Source: Verrucomicrobiota bacterium (GTDB lineage: Bacteria > Auribacterota > JABMQX01 > JAFGEW01). From it: a stretch of 64,000 bases of DNA. The notes beneath the pieces were generated by a model. It saw only the letters and a program-made list of their open reading frames with translations, was not told the origin of the DNA and made no database searches. Made by a program: the position numbers and the translations under genes. The DNA lies in contig JAFGEW010000072.1 in the NCBI GenBank assembly GCA_016931415.1, forward strand, positions 1-64,000, read 5' to 3'. Shown in pieces: positions 23,351 through 32,170 of the stretch (the first letter of the stretch is position 1; every line of letters begins with the position of its first letter).

Positions 23351-25804
23351 ATGACAGCGCCGCAATCGCCACTCACCGCTTTGCAGACCCAGAAGGCCAT
23401 GCGCTTGAACGTGCTCGCCAGTGCGTTCGACGCCGTCTTTCTCGCGCTGGTCACTGGCACGTTCCTGACCGGCTACGCCCTGCTGCTCGGCGCCGGCGAC
23501 GTGGCGATCGGCTGGCTCAGCGCCTTCCCGCTCATAACGCTGCCGGCCGCGGCCATCGCCGCCTACATCGCCGACCGGTGCCGTGCCCGCAAGCTGCTGT
23601 GGCTCATCTCGTCCTGGGCCGTGCGCGCTACCATCGTGCTCTACATCCTCGCCCCGCTCGTTGTGCCCAAGGAACACCAGGATGCCCTCCTCGGCATCCT
23701 GCTTGCCGCCGTTTTCTTCAACAGCATCTTCATGGCTGCCAGCGGGCCGGTATGGACCGCCTGGATGTCCGACATCATCCCCTCGCACGTCGAAGGAGCC
23801 TTCTGGGGCCGCCGCAACAGCGTCGTCAACCTCAGCCTCCTGGTCGCCTCGGTCGGCGCCTCCGTCTTCATCGACTGGCTCGGGCGCGACCGCCTCGGGG
23901 GCTTCATTGCGCTCTTTGGAACCGCCGTCCTGTTCGGCACGGCCATGACGCTGATCCACTACCGCATCCCCGAGCCACGTTACGTGGGGCCTGAGCGCTC
24001 GCCGGGCCTGTTGCACATGTTCGCCGCGCCGTTCCGCCACGGCGTATTCGTCCGGTACCTGATCTTCTCGTCGGCCTTCAACTTGGCCGTCTGGGTCATG
24101 GTCCCCTTCATTGTCGTGTTCTTCCTCAAGGAGCTCGAGCTCTCCTACACCTGGATCGCCGTTATCAGCGGCATCAACATCCTTGGCAGCGTCCTCTCGT
24201 CCAAGTTCTGGGGCTACCTCGTCGACCGCTTCGGCCCCAAGCCCGTGCTGAGCCTCTGCATCTACCTCAAGCCGCTCGCGCCGCTCACGTTGATCTTCAC
24301 CACGCGCGACAACTACATGTACGTTCTCACGTCGCTGTGGTTCTTTGACGGCATCCTGAACGCCGCCACGATGGTGGCCACCATCCCGCTCAGCATTGGC
24401 CTTGGTCCGCGCGAGCAACGCTCGGGCTACCTTGCCGTGCTCAATGCCGTCGTCGGCCTGGCGGCCGCTGCCGGGGCAATCGTCGGCGGCTACTTCCTCA
24501 AGGCCACCGAGGGCTTCCAGGGCTCGCTCGTCGTGCCCATCTCGAACTATAAGCTGGTCTTCCTCCTGTCGGCCGTGCTCCGTGTCGGCGTCATGCCGCT
24601 GCTCAACATCGTGCGCGACCGCAAGGGCGCGCCCACAGGCGCCTTCCTCCGCCAGTTTGTCGCCGGAAACCCCTTCCGCGTCGTGCGTTACTCGCAGCTC
24701 CTGGCCCACTCGCCCGACGAGGGCGAGCGCGTCAAGGCCACCCGCGCGCTGGCCGACACCGGGAGCACCATCGCCACGCGCGAACTCGTCAACGCGCTCG
24801 ACGATCCGAGCCTCGTCGTCCGCGAGGAGGCCGCCGCCGCCCTCGGCGAGATCGCCGATGCCGCAGCCATCGAAGCGCTCGTTGAGAAAATGCGCTCGCC
24901 CGAATCGAAGATCCAGACCCAGTCCGCCCGGGCGCTTGGCAAGATCCCCCACCGGCGCAGCGTCGAAGCACTCATCGAGACCTTGCCAACCCTGGACCGC
25001 GCACTGAAGAAGGACATTGTCCGCGCCCTCGGCGAGATCGGCGACCCGAGCGCCTCGGCCCATCTGCTCCAAGTGCTCGCCGTCGAGAAAGACCCGGCCA
25101 CGCTCGAGACCGTCGTCGAGGCGCTCGCCCAGATCGGCGAGATCCAGGCCATCCACTATCTCCTGCCCCAGCTCCGGCAGAGTAAGAATGAGATCGTCAA
25201 GCGCCAGCTCGCCAACGCGCTCGGCAACCTCCTCGGGACCGAGGGCGAGTTCTACAGCGTCCTCACACGCGAGCTTGCCGTCGAGGGCCAAGAGGTCGAA
25301 CGCGATGTGCGCGCCTGGCGTCGTGAGTTGAACAAGCGCTACCCGAGCGTTATCCAGCGCAACACGGAAGACGCCGTCCGCGAGAAGCTGCGCCTCGTCA
25401 CTATGAGCGCCTGCCTCGGCGAAGCGCTCGACCATTATGTCGCCCGGCGGTGGACCCAGGCCGTCGAACGGCTCGAAGCCGCCGCTATGCTCCTGCTGCG
25501 CGTCGTCGACGCCCCGCGATCGATCGAGAAGGGATTCGACACGGAGAGCGCCAGGCCTCAGTTCGTCGAGAGGATCAAGGCGCTATCGGAGCGATCACCC
25601 CGGCGCGGTGCCGACTACTGGTACATCTACGTACTCACCAGTGGGCTCTACAGCACCGAGAATCCCGTGGCCCCAGCCGAGGCGCTCCTCGCTTTCTACG
25701 CCTTCCGGTACGCCTTCTTCGAGGAGCTCACCGGGGGCCCGCCGCCCGGCGCAAGGGCCGGCCGAACACGCCGCGGCCCGAGCTGGCCGAACGCACGCTC
25801 CTGA
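23351..25804 (+). CDS. Major-facilitator-type transporter fused to HEAT repeats
   Basis: 817 residues in two halves. Residues 1-430 are an MFS-like membrane domain with about twelve hydrophobic segments (VFLALVTGTFLTGYALLLGA, WLSAFPLITLPAAAIAAYIA, VMVPFIVVFFL, VVGLAAAAGAIVGGYFL). Residues about 465-640 are HEAT-like repeats (RVKATRALADTGSTIATRELV, VREEAAAALGEIADAAAIEAL, KKDIVRALGEIGDPSASAHLL). The rest is helical and of unknown type. Frame and codon use are continuous across the junction, so this is a true fusion. HEAT repeats bind proteins, so the transporter probably has a cytoplasmic partner. The substrate is unknown. Confidence 0.82.
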   Translation: MTAPQSPLTALQTQKAMRLNVLASAFDAVFLALVTGTFLTGYALLLGAGDVAIGWLSAFPLITLPAAAIAAYIADRCRARKLLWLISSWAVRATIVLYILAPLVVPKEHQDALLGILLAAVFFNSIFMAASGPVWTAWMSDIIPSHVEGAFWGRRNSVVNLSLLVASVGASVFIDWLGRDRLGGFIALFGTAVLFGTAMTLIHYRIPEPRYVGPERSPGLLHMFAAPFRHGVFVRYLIFSSAFNLAVWVMVPFIVVFFLKELELSYTWIAVISGINILGSVLSSKFWGYLVDRFGPKPVLSLCIYLKPLAPLTLIFTTRDNYMYVLTSLWFFDGILNAATMVATIPLSIGLGPREQRSGYLAVLNAVVGLAAAAGAIVGGYFLKATEGFQGSLVVPISNYKLVFLLSAVLRVGVMPLLNIVRDRKGAPTGAFLRQFVAGNPFRVVRYSQLLAHSPDEGERVKATRALADTGSTIATRELVNALDDPSLVVREEAAAALGEIADAAAIEALVEKMRSPESKIQTQSARALGKIPHRRSVEALIETLPTLDRALKKDIVRALGEIGDPSASAHLLQVLAVEKDPATLETVVEALAQIGEIQAIHYLLPQLRQSKNEIVKRQLANALGNLLGTEGEFYSVLTRELAVEGQEVERDVRAWRRELNKRYPSVIQRNTEDAVREKLRLVTMSACLGEALDHYVARRWTQAVERLEAAAMLLLRVVDAPRSIEKGFDTESARPQFVERIKALSERSPRRGADYWYIYVLTSGLYSTENPVAPAEALLAFYAFRYAFFEELTGGPPPGARAGRTRRGPSWPNARS

Positions 25805-25857
25805 GGCCCTCCCGCCCGCCGCACCTGAAGCGGGCCCCTGCATTCCATGTGGCGGCG

Positions 25858-26919
25858 CTATCCCTTGGTGGGACGCGACCCGCTGCTCCCTTGACGCTTG
25901 CCGAGCACGAACTCGTCGAGCAGCGCCTGGATCGCCAACGTCAGCGGCAACGCGAGCACCGCGCCGAGAAACCCAAGCAGCGCGCCCATCACCAGCACGG
26001 CGAGCACGACCACGCCCGGCGGCAGTTCGATGCGCCGCTGCATGACCATCGGAGTGAACACGTTCGACTCGACCGTCTGGATCGCCACAAACACCAGCAC
26101 GACCCACAACGCCTTGATTGGCTGCGGAGAGGCCAGCGCAAACAGCCCGGGCGGCACCACCGAGATGATCGGCCCAAAATAGGGAATGAACGCCATGAGC
26201 CCCGCGAGCAGTCCGAATACGTAAGCGTACCTGACGCCGATCAGCACCAGCGCCAGTGTCGAGAGCCCCGCGATGAACACCGCCGAGAACAGCGTCCCCC
26301 CCAGCCACCCGCGCACTTTCACGCCGATTCGATCGAGCGCGCGCCGCAGCCGCTCGCCGTTCTCTTCGCCCACGTAGCGCAGCAGCAGATCGTTGTACTG
26401 CTTCGGCTTGATTGAGAAGAACACCCCGAGCGACGCGACCACCATGACCGTGAGCACCGTGCTCCCGGCCAGGAGCGCCAACCCGAACGTACGCTGCGCC
26501 ACAGCCTTCGACGACTTGAGCACTTCTTTGACCACGGCGCTGTCGTCAATCTCGATCTCGACGCCGAACTGCGTCCTGACGAACTTCTCGAGGTCGGCCG
26601 GCAGGGTCTGCATCCGCTCGCCAAAAAAGGCAACGAGCTGGCTCACCTCGCGCGCGATCGGCCGCGCGACGGCCATCACCAGCACTGTGGCGACCGCCAG
26701 CAACGCGACGATCACCACGGCGAGCGCCGGCCCCTGCCCGAGCCGCGGCACGGCGCGCCGCAGCATGCCCGCGAGCCAATTGAACAGCACCGCCAGCGTC
26801 GCCCCAAGAAACGCCAGCAGAATGATGTCGCGCAGCAGTACAAGCAGGATGACCCCGCACACCAACGCCACGCCGAACACGATCGCCCCGTAGCTGCGCT
26901 TCGTCCTCTCGTCGGCCAT
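25858..26919 (-). CDS. AI-2E/PerM-family membrane protein
   Basis: 353 residues with about seven or eight membrane segments; family PF01594-like (YdiK/PerM/TqsA), whose members export small molecules or ions. The start is a hydrophobic hairpin (AIVFGVALVCGVILLVLL, IILLAFLGATLAVLFNWLAG), then a soluble helical region (about 90-150), and the conserved C-terminal GLLAGLMAFIPYFGPIISVVP and LPPGVVVLAVLVMGALLGF. ATG at 26919 has GGAGG seven bases upstream, and a promoter fits at 26950-26978. Longer upstream frame to 27216 is not needed. Its stop faces the MFS-HEAT gene. Confidence 0.85.
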   Translation of the reverse strand: MADERTKRSYGAIVFGVALVCGVILLVLLRDIILLAFLGATLAVLFNWLAGMLRRAVPRLGQGPALAVVIVALLAVATVLVMAVARPIAREVSQLVAFFGERMQTLPADLEKFVRTQFGVEIEIDDSAVVKEVLKSSKAVAQRTFGLALLAGSTVLTVMVVASLGVFFSIKPKQYNDLLLRYVGEENGERLRRALDRIGVKVRGWLGGTLFSAVFIAGLSTLALVLIGVRYAYVFGLLAGLMAFIPYFGPIISVVPPGLFALASPQPIKALWVVLVFVAIQTVESNVFTPMVMQRRIELPPGVVVLAVLVMGALLGFLGAVLALPLTLAIQALLDEFVLGKRQGSSGSRPTKG

Positions 26920-26949
26920 CGCTTCCTCCTCGACCCATGCTCTTGGAGC

Positions 26950-26978
26950 ACAATATGAAGCCACCCCGTGACTGTCAA
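26950..26978 (-). promoter_or_regulatory. Housekeeping promoter of the AI-2E-family gene
   Basis: Minus strand TTGACA, 17-base spacer, TATTGT; 31 bases before the start codon. Confidence 0.6.
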
Positions 26979-27094
26979 CTCGTCTCAATACCATGCCGTG
27001 ATAAGCCTGGCGTAGAACCAATGAAGCGGGACTTCGTTCTAGACTCAAATCGACCCGGCGCTTAGAGTCAGTCGAAAGCAGGTTCAGGAATGTT

Positions 27095-27706
27095 GTGATG
27101 ATCCGCCGACTTGGCACGATGGCTCTCGCCGTCGTAATCGCGTGCATTGTCGACGCGCCCTGCGACGCTGAGAGCGGAGATGCGTCCATCCCATACGCAA
27201 CGCTCGAAGCCCCCACCTCGACAAGCGAGCCGATTCAGGAACTCGAAGGGACGGCTGATGAGAGCGACGATGAGGAAGGCTTTTTTGTCTTCGCAGTCTT
27301 GGTTTTCGGCCTCATCGTTCTTTTCTTCATCGGAGCCGGTGCCGTGTTCGCTCTGGCCGTTATCGCGGTGGTGATTCTCGTTGCCATGCTCTTTGCCATT
27401 CTCGTTGCCGTCGGCATCGTTTCGATCTCGACAGCCGTCGGGTTTCTGAGATGGCGCGTCAGCTCGGGCGTACGGACCTTTGTCATCCTGCTGAGCACCG
27501 TGGCCGGCGCCGCGTGTGGAATACTGGCCGCCGTCGTTGCACCCCACGTGCTCCGAGCCATGAGCGCCGTCGTTCTCCCTTGGACGCGCGTGATCCTGGG
27601 GGCCGCCTGCGGAGCCGTCTCCGGAATGATCGTCGCCTTGGTTCTCAACAGCCTTCTGGCACGACTCTGCGCCAGCCTCTCGGCGCGGATCAAGCCGCGT
27701 CTGTGA
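27095..27706 (+). CDS. Small polytopic membrane protein, function unknown
   Basis: 203 residues. A signal-like N-terminus (MALAVVIACIVDAPCDA) is followed by a short acidic stretch (DESDDEE near 57-63) and then four to five membrane segments (FFVFAVLVFGLIVLFFIGAG, VIAVVILVAMLFAILVAV, FVILLSTVAGAACGILAAVV, VILGAACGAVSGMIVALVL), rich in Gly and Ala. AGGAA lies nine bases before the ATG. No family recognised and no functional link to the pyrimidine operon that follows. Confidence 0.6.
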   Translation: MMIRRLGTMALAVVIACIVDAPCDAESGDASIPYATLEAPTSTSEPIQELEGTADESDDEEGFFVFAVLVFGLIVLFFIGAGAVFALAVIAVVILVAMLFAILVAVGIVSISTAVGFLRWRVSSGVRTFVILLSTVAGAACGILAAVVAPHVLRAMSAVVLPWTRVILGAACGAVSGMIVALVLNSLLARLCASLSARIKPRL

Positions 27707-27725
27707 ACACGGCCCCAGAATCTTC

Positions 27726-27755
27726 TTGACGCCCATACCCCACAACCGCCATAAA
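27726..27755 (+). promoter_or_regulatory. Promoter of the pyrimidine operon
   Basis: TTGACG, 18-base spacer, CATAAA. Transcription would start near 27762 and give a leader of about 185 bases before pyrR, which carries the attenuation elements below. Confidence 0.55.
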
Positions 27756-27806
27756 GTGTCCTGACGATCTGAAGCATTGCTGATACCTCTTCAGCTATAC
27801 CTTGTA

Positions 27807-27842
27807 GCCTTTTAACTTCGTCCCGCGAGGCGAAGAAGGGCC
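27807..27842 (+). promoter_or_regulatory. PyrR-binding hairpin in the pyr leader
   Basis: The RNA loop TCCCGCGAGG is closed by CTTCG/CGAAG (27816-27820 with 27831-27835), with CCTTTTAA on the 5' side and AAGGGCC on the 3' side. This is the conserved PyrR target (C-C-x-G-x-GAGG loop with a purine bulge) seen in pyr leaders. The 3' arm GAAGAAGGG is also the only purine-rich run before a short leader ORF, so bound PyrR with UMP would hide it. Confidence 0.82.
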
Positions 27843-27846
27843 GGCC

Positions 27847-27942
27847 ATGAGCGACAGACGAGATCAGAATGGACCCCTGGCCCAGGCGGGGGGCTTTTTT
27901 TCGCCACCGGCCGGCGCCCCGCCGGCCCTAGCCAGGAGGTGA
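27847..27942 (+). CDS. Possible 31-residue pyr leader peptide
   Basis: ATG at 27847 opens a 31-codon frame that runs through the terminator (its T-run encodes Phe-Phe-Ser) and ends at a TGA inside the pyrR ribosome site (AGGAGGTGA), five bases before the pyrR GTG. The likely ribosome site GAAGAAGGG lies in the 3' arm of the PyrR hairpin. Ribosomes on this frame would disrupt the terminator. A similar coupling has been proposed for Thermus pyr. Translation is not proven. Confidence 0.5.
   Translation: MSDRRDQNGPLAQAGGFFSPPAGAPPALARR
27880..27901 (+). terminator. Attenuator terminator of the pyr operon
   Basis: A GC-only hairpin (GCCC/GGGC core, extendable with the C-run at 27874-27877) followed directly by seven T. 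It sits between the PyrR site and pyrR, so it is an attenuator. A second hairpin (GGCCGGC/GCCGGCC, 27909-27927) follows just before the pyrR ribosome site and may tune its translation. Confidence 0.75.
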
Positions 27943-27946
27943 CCCG

Positions 27947-28510
27947 GTGAGCAAACGCGAAGCAGGCCTGATTCAGGTGCAGCTCATCGACGCAACGCAG
28001 ATGTACCGCACCCTCATGCGTATGGCGCACGAGATCATCGAGAAACAAGCCGACGTCGGCGCGCTCGGCCTCGTCGGCATCCAGACGCGCGGCGTGCCGC
28101 TGGCCCGGCGCACGGCGGCCAACGTGCTCGCCGTCTGCGGCATCGAGCCGCCCGTAGGCGAGCTCGACATCACCTTCTACCGCGACGACCTCGGAGCCCG
28201 CCTCGACCAGCCCGAGGTCAAGAGCACGCACTTCGGCTTTGACCTGACCGATCGCGACCTTGTCATCGTCGACGACGTGCTCTTCACCGGCCGCACGATC
28301 CGCGCCGCGCTCGACGCCATTATGGACTTCGGCCGCCCGCGCCGCATCATGCTTGCCGTGCTCATCGACCGCGGCCACCGTGAGCTGCCCATCCGCGCCG
28401 ACGTCGTCGGCAAGAACGTGCCGACTGGCCGCAACGAGAACGTCCGCGTCCACCTCGCCGAAGTTGACGGCGTCGACGAGGTGGTGCTCTACAGGCCCGA
28501 AAGCACCTGA
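27947..28510 (+). CDS. pyrR: PyrR, pyrimidine operon attenuator / uracil phosphoribosyltransferase
   Basis: RNA-binding regulator that, with UMP bound, attaches to the pyr leader and lowers transcription; many members also have uracil phosphoribosyltransferase activity. 187 residues, the family length. The PRPP motif is intact (LVIVDDVLFTGRTIRAALDA), and GLVGIQTRGVPLARR and ITFYRDDL are typical. It starts at GTG 27947 after AGGAGGTGACCCG. It is first in the operon and its own leader holds the PyrR target, so the loop is autoregulatory. Confidence 0.95.
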   Translation: MSKREAGLIQVQLIDATQMYRTLMRMAHEIIEKQADVGALGLVGIQTRGVPLARRTAANVLAVCGIEPPVGELDITFYRDDLGARLDQPEVKSTHFGFDLTDRDLVIVDDVLFTGRTIRAALDAIMDFGRPRRIMLAVLIDRGHRELPIRADVVGKNVPTGRNENVRVHLAEVDGVDEVVLYRPEST

Positions 28511-28526
28511 GCGAGGAGCCCCGGCC

Positions 28527-29516
28527 ATGACGAGATCGAGAGAAAGTGCGATGACAGCAGCCACCAAGTCAAAGCGTTCGGAGCCGCCGCCCGCTGCGAA
28601 GTGGACGCACCGCCACCTGCTGGGCCTCGAGGACGTGAGCGCGGACGAGATCCGCCTTGTGCTCGATCACGCGCGTCACTTCAAGGAAGTCTCGACCCGC
28701 GACATCAAGAAAGTGCCTGCCCTGCGCGGCAAGACGGTCGTCAATCTGTTCTTCGAGGCGAGCACGCGCACGCGAACCTCGTTCGAGGTCGCCGCCAAGC
28801 GCCTGAGCGCCGACGTGCTCAACATCACCGCCTCGGGATCGAGTGTCACCAAGGGGGAGACGCTGATCGACACGGTCCACACCCTCGAGGCGTATCGCAT
28901 CGACATCCTCGTCATGCGTCACGCCGCCAGCGGCGCGCCGCACTTCCTGTCGCGCCACTGCACTTCGCGTATCGTCAATGCCGGCGACGGCATGCACGAA
29001 CACCCAACCCAGGCGCTCCTCGACCTGTTCACCATGCAAGAGCGCGGCAAGTCCTTCGACGGCCTCAAGGTCGCCATCATCGGCGACATCATCCACAGCC
29101 GCGTCGCCCGCTCGGACATCCTCGGCCTCAACAAGCTCGGAGCGCATATCGTACTCTGCGGCCCGCCGACGCTCGTGCCTAAACGCTTCGAGGAGTTTGG
29201 AGCCCAGCGTACGACACGCCTCGACGAGGCCCTCGACGGCGCCGACGTCGTCTACTGCCTCCGCATGCAGTTCGAACGGCAGCAGGCCAATTTCCTCCCG
29301 TCCGTCGACGAGTACGTCCGCCTCTTCGGCGTCACCGCCGAGCGGCTCAAACGCGCCAAGCCCGACGCGATCGTCATGCACCCCGGACCGCTCAACCGCG
29401 GCATCGAACTCACGAGCGAGGTCGCCGACAGCGCGCGGTCCGCTGTCCTTGACCAAGTCACCAACGGCGTCGCCGTGCGCATGGCCGTGCTCTTCCTGCT
29501 CGCAGGCGTCAACTGA
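28527..29516 (+). CDS. pyrB: Aspartate carbamoyltransferase catalytic chain
   Basis: Joins carbamoyl phosphate and aspartate, the first committed step to pyrimidines. 329 residues starting at ATG 28527 (GAGGAG eight bases upstream; ATG 28551 is possible). Carbamoyl-phosphate loop FFEASTRTRTSFE, SSVTKGETLIDT, and HPTQALLDLFTM are all intact, as is the C-terminal MHPGPLNRGIEL. No regulatory chain gene (pyrI) is present, as usual with a PyrR-controlled operon. Confidence 0.96.
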   Translation: MTRSRESAMTAATKSKRSEPPPAAKWTHRHLLGLEDVSADEIRLVLDHARHFKEVSTRDIKKVPALRGKTVVNLFFEASTRTRTSFEVAAKRLSADVLNITASGSSVTKGETLIDTVHTLEAYRIDILVMRHAASGAPHFLSRHCTSRIVNAGDGMHEHPTQALLDLFTMQERGKSFDGLKVAIIGDIIHSRVARSDILGLNKLGAHIVLCGPPTLVPKRFEEFGAQRTTRLDEALDGADVVYCLRMQFERQQANFLPSVDEYVRLFGVTAERLKRAKPDAIVMHPGPLNRGIELTSEVADSARSAVLDQVTNGVAVRMAVLFLLAGVN

Positions 29517-29528
29517 GGGAGTCGAACG

Positions 29529-30842
29529 ATGAAGCGAAACGGAACGTGCCTCATCACCGGCGGCCGGGTCATCGACCCATCGCAGAATCTCGACACGCAC
29601 GCTGACGTGCTGATCCGAGACGGCCGAGTCGCCGAAATCGGCAAAGGCCTCAAGGCCGACAAGGCCGCGACGCTCGATGCGAGCGGGTGTGTCGTCGCGC
29701 CGGGCCTCATCGATATGCACGTGCATCTGCGCGAGCCCGGCTTCGAGTACAAGGAGGACATCGCGAGCGGCACACGCGCAGCCGCCCACGGTGGCTTTAC
29801 GTCCGTCGCCTGCATGCCGAACACCAACCCGGTGATCGACACTCCCGGCGTGATCGACCTGATCTGCATGCGCGCCGAGGAAGCCGGCGTCGTCAACGTC
29901 TTCTGCATCGGCGCCATCAGCACCGGCCTCGAAGGCAAGGACATCGCCAACATCGGCCTGCTCGTCGAGGCCGGCGCCGTTGCCGTGAGCGACGACGGCA
30001 AAGGATCGCAGGACAACTACGTGCTGCGCCGCGCGCTCGACTACGCCAAAATGTTCGGCGTGCCCTACATTTCCCACGCCGAGGACAAGCGCCTTGCCGC
30101 CGATGGCGTCATGCACGAGGGCCACTACTCGACGCTGCTCGGCCTGAGCGGCATCCCGTCCGCCTCCGAGGAGATCCACGTCGCCCGAAACGCCATCCTC
30201 GCCGAGCTCACCGGCACCCCGTGCCACATCGCCCACATCAGCTCGGCCGGGTCGGTGCGCATCGTGCGCGAGGCCAAGGCGCGCGGCGTGCCGATCACCG
30301 CCGAGGTGACGCCCCATCATTTCGCGCTGACCGACGCCTGCATCACAACCTACGACGCGAATTTCAAGATGAACCCGCCGCTGCGCAGCGAGGACGACCG
30401 CCAGGCCCTGCTGGACGGCCTGCGCGACGGCACGATCGATTGCATCGTCACCGATCACGCTCCACATTCCTGGAGCGAGAAACAGGTCGAGTTCCCCTAC
30501 GCCGCCTTCGGCGTCATCGGTCTCGAAACCGCACTCTCGGTCGCCTGCAACGAGCTGCTCCACAAAGGCGTGCTCGACTTGCGCGGCCTCATCGACAGAC
30601 TGACCTGCGCTCCCGCGCACATCCTCAATCTCAACACCAAGGGCTCGCTCAGGAAGGGCGTGGACGGCGACGTGACCGTCTTCGACCCCGATGCCGAGAC
30701 CACCGTCAACGCTGACACGTTTGCCAGCAAGAGCCGCAACACGCCGTTCAACGGCTGGAAGCTCAAGGGCGCACCGGTAGCTACCGTCGTCGCCGGTCAC
30801 GTCGTCTGGAACGCACGCGCCGCATCGAAGGCAGAGGCCTGA
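29529..30842 (+). CDS. pyrC: Dihydroorotase, class I
   Basis: Zinc amidohydrolase closing carbamoyl aspartate to dihydroorotate. 437 residues. Metal ligands are visible: [16 protein letters not shown], the SDDGKG loop, EVTPHHF, and [11 protein letters not shown]. All catalytic residues are present, so it is active rather than a pyrC-like structural partner. It starts twelve bases after pyrB, and its stop overlaps the carA start. Confidence 0.95.
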   Translation: MKRNGTCLITGGRVIDPSQNLDTHADVLIRDGRVAEIGKGLKADKAATLDASGCVVAPGLIDMHVHLREPGFEYKEDIASGTRAAAHGGFTSVACMPNTNPVIDTPGVIDLICMRAEEAGVVNVFCIGAISTGLEGKDIANIGLLVEAGAVAVSDDGKGSQDNYVLRRALDYAKMFGVPYISHAEDKRLAADGVMHEGHYSTLLGLSGIPSASEEIHVARNAILAELTGTPCHIAHISSAGSVRIVREAKARGVPITAEVTPHHFALTDACITTYDANFKMNPPLRSEDDRQALLDGLRDGTIDCIVTDHAPHSWSEKQVEFPYAAFGVIGLETALSVACNELLHKGVLDLRGLIDRLTCAPAHILNLNTKGSLRKGVDGDVTVFDPDAETTVNADTFASKSRNTPFNGWKLKGAPVATVVAGHVVWNARAASKAEA

Positions 30843-32002
30843 TGATTGACACCCCGAAGAAGCCCGCGATCCTCGCCCTCGAGGACGGCACGGTCTTTCA
30901 CGGCACGGCCTTCGGCGCCGCCGGCGAGCGCGTCGGCGAGGTCGTGTTCAACACCGCCATGACCGGCTACCAGGAGGTGCTCACCGATCCGTCGTACTGC
31001 GGCCAGATCGTCACGATGACCTACCCGCTCATCGGCAACTGCGGCGTCAACCGCCAGGACGTTGAATCGCGTCGCATCTGGGTCGAAGGCTTCGTCGTGC
31101 GCGAACTGAGCCGCATCCCGGCCAATTGGCGCCAAACGGCCACGCTCGACGAGTACCTCGCCAGGAGCGGCGTGCCCGGCATCCAGGGCATTGACACGCG
31201 CGCGCTCACCAAGCACATCCGTACCGCCGGCGCGCTCAAGGGCGTCATCTCCAGCGTCGACCCCAACGAGAAATCGCTCGTACGCAAGGCGCGCGAGTGG
31301 GTCGGCCTCGTCGGCCAGGACATGGTCAAACACGTCACCTGCGCCGAGCCGTACCACTGGGACCCCGACAGCGCCGAAAGCCGTGCCTGGACCCCCGAGG
31401 AGCCGCGCCCTGAGCTGCCCGAGCCGCGTTTCCGCGTCGCCGCCATCGACTGCGGCATGAAGACCAATATCCTGCGCCGCCTGCGCCAGGAAGGCTGCGA
31501 TGTCACGGTCTTCCCCGCGCACGCCGCCGCCAACGACGTGCTCGCCGCCAGACTCAACGGCGTCTTTCTCTCCAACGGCCCCGGCGACCCCGCCGGAGCG
31601 CCCTACGTCTTCGAGACCATCCGCAAGCTGCTCGGCAAAGTGCCCATCTTCGGCATCTGCCTCGGCCACCAGATGCTCGGCCTCGCCTGCGGCGCCACGA
31701 CGTACAAACTCAGATTCGGCCACCGCGGCGCCAACCAGCCCGTGCTCGACCTGACCACCGGCAAGATCGAGATCACTTCGCAGAATCACGGCTTCGCCGT
31801 CGACGTCGCTTCACTGCCCAACGCCCTCGTCCAGACCCACATCAACCTCAACGACCGCACCAGTGAAGGCCTCGAACACACCAAGCTCCCTGCCTTCAGC
31901 GTCCAGTACCACCCCGAGGCTTCCCCCGGCCCCCACGACGCCGCCTACCTCTTCCCCCGCTTCATCAAGCTGATGGAAAAACACCCCATCTCGACGCGCT
32001 GA
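30842..32002 (+). CDS. carA: Carbamoyl-phosphate synthase small (glutaminase) chain
   Basis: Releases ammonia from glutamine and feeds it to CarB. 386 residues: N-terminal CPSase domain ([34 protein letters not shown]) and a class I glutaminase domain with the nucleophile Cys in [14 protein letters not shown] and the His-Glu pair in [14 protein letters not shown]. The last 72 coding bases before the final four codons recur exactly at 35212-35283, so this copy of the 3' end was duplicated; here it ends KHPISTR. No carB follows, contrary to the usual order. Confidence 0.96.
   Translation: MIDTPKKPAILALEDGTVFHGTAFGAAGERVGEVVFNTAMTGYQEVLTDPSYCGQIVTMTYPLIGNCGVNRQDVESRRIWVEGFVVRELSRIPANWRQTATLDEYLARSGVPGIQGIDTRALTKHIRTAGALKGVISSVDPNEKSLVRKAREWVGLVGQDMVKHVTCAEPYHWDPDSAESRAWTPEEPRPELPEPRFRVAAIDCGMKTNILRRLRQEGCDVTVFPAHAAANDVLAARLNGVFLSNGPGDPAGAPYVFETIRKLLGKVPIFGICLGHQMLGLACGATTYKLRFGHRGANQPVLDLTTGKIEITSQNHGFAVDVASLPNALVQTHINLNDRTSEGLEHTKLPAFSVQYHPEASPGPHDAAYLFPRFIKLMEKHPISTR
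31919..31990 (+). repeat. 72-bp direct repeat, copy A (inside the carA 3' end)
   Basis: Perfectly identical to 35212-35283. Copy A encodes carA residues from SPGPHDA to KHPI in frame. Immediately flanking bases differ on both sides, so 72 bp is the full extent. The interval between copies holds one gene. Confidence 0.95.
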
Positions 32003-32039
32003 GCGGTCGATCTAGTGACAGCAGAACGCGCTCGACCGC
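32003..32039. repeat. Inverted repeat at the carA end of the insert
   Basis: GCGGTCGA and TCGACCGC, eight-base arms 21 bases apart, starting directly after the carA stop. It could be a terminator for the pyr operon (no T-run) or a mark of the inserted segment. Confidence 0.4.
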
Positions 32040-32047
32040 GATGCTTG

Positions 32048-32076
32048 TTGACATCATGGACCTGCTGTTCTATCTG
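32048..32076 (+). promoter_or_regulatory. Possible promoter of the repeat lipoprotein gene
   Basis: TTGACA, 17-base spacer, TATCTG. The -35 is perfect, the -10 weak. It is inside the interval between the two 72-bp repeats, so the inserted gene would bring its own promoter. Confidence 0.45.
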
Positions 32077-32170
32077 GTTGCCCAGGTCCAGGCAGCACGG
32101 GAACACACATCGTCTCGATGCTTCCCCAGCGGGAGGAATGTACCGTAGTTGCAGAAAGGTAGAACCCGCC

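Noticed and set aside
23237-25435. 732-codon open frame on the minus strand opposite the MFS-HEAT gene
   Set aside because: Antisense shadow; composition is Glu/Ala/Gly/Arg-rich with no motif, and the sense strand has clear membrane and HEAT patterns.
28569-30800. 743-codon open frame on the minus strand opposite pyrB and pyrC
   Set aside because: Antisense shadow of two well-identified enzymes.
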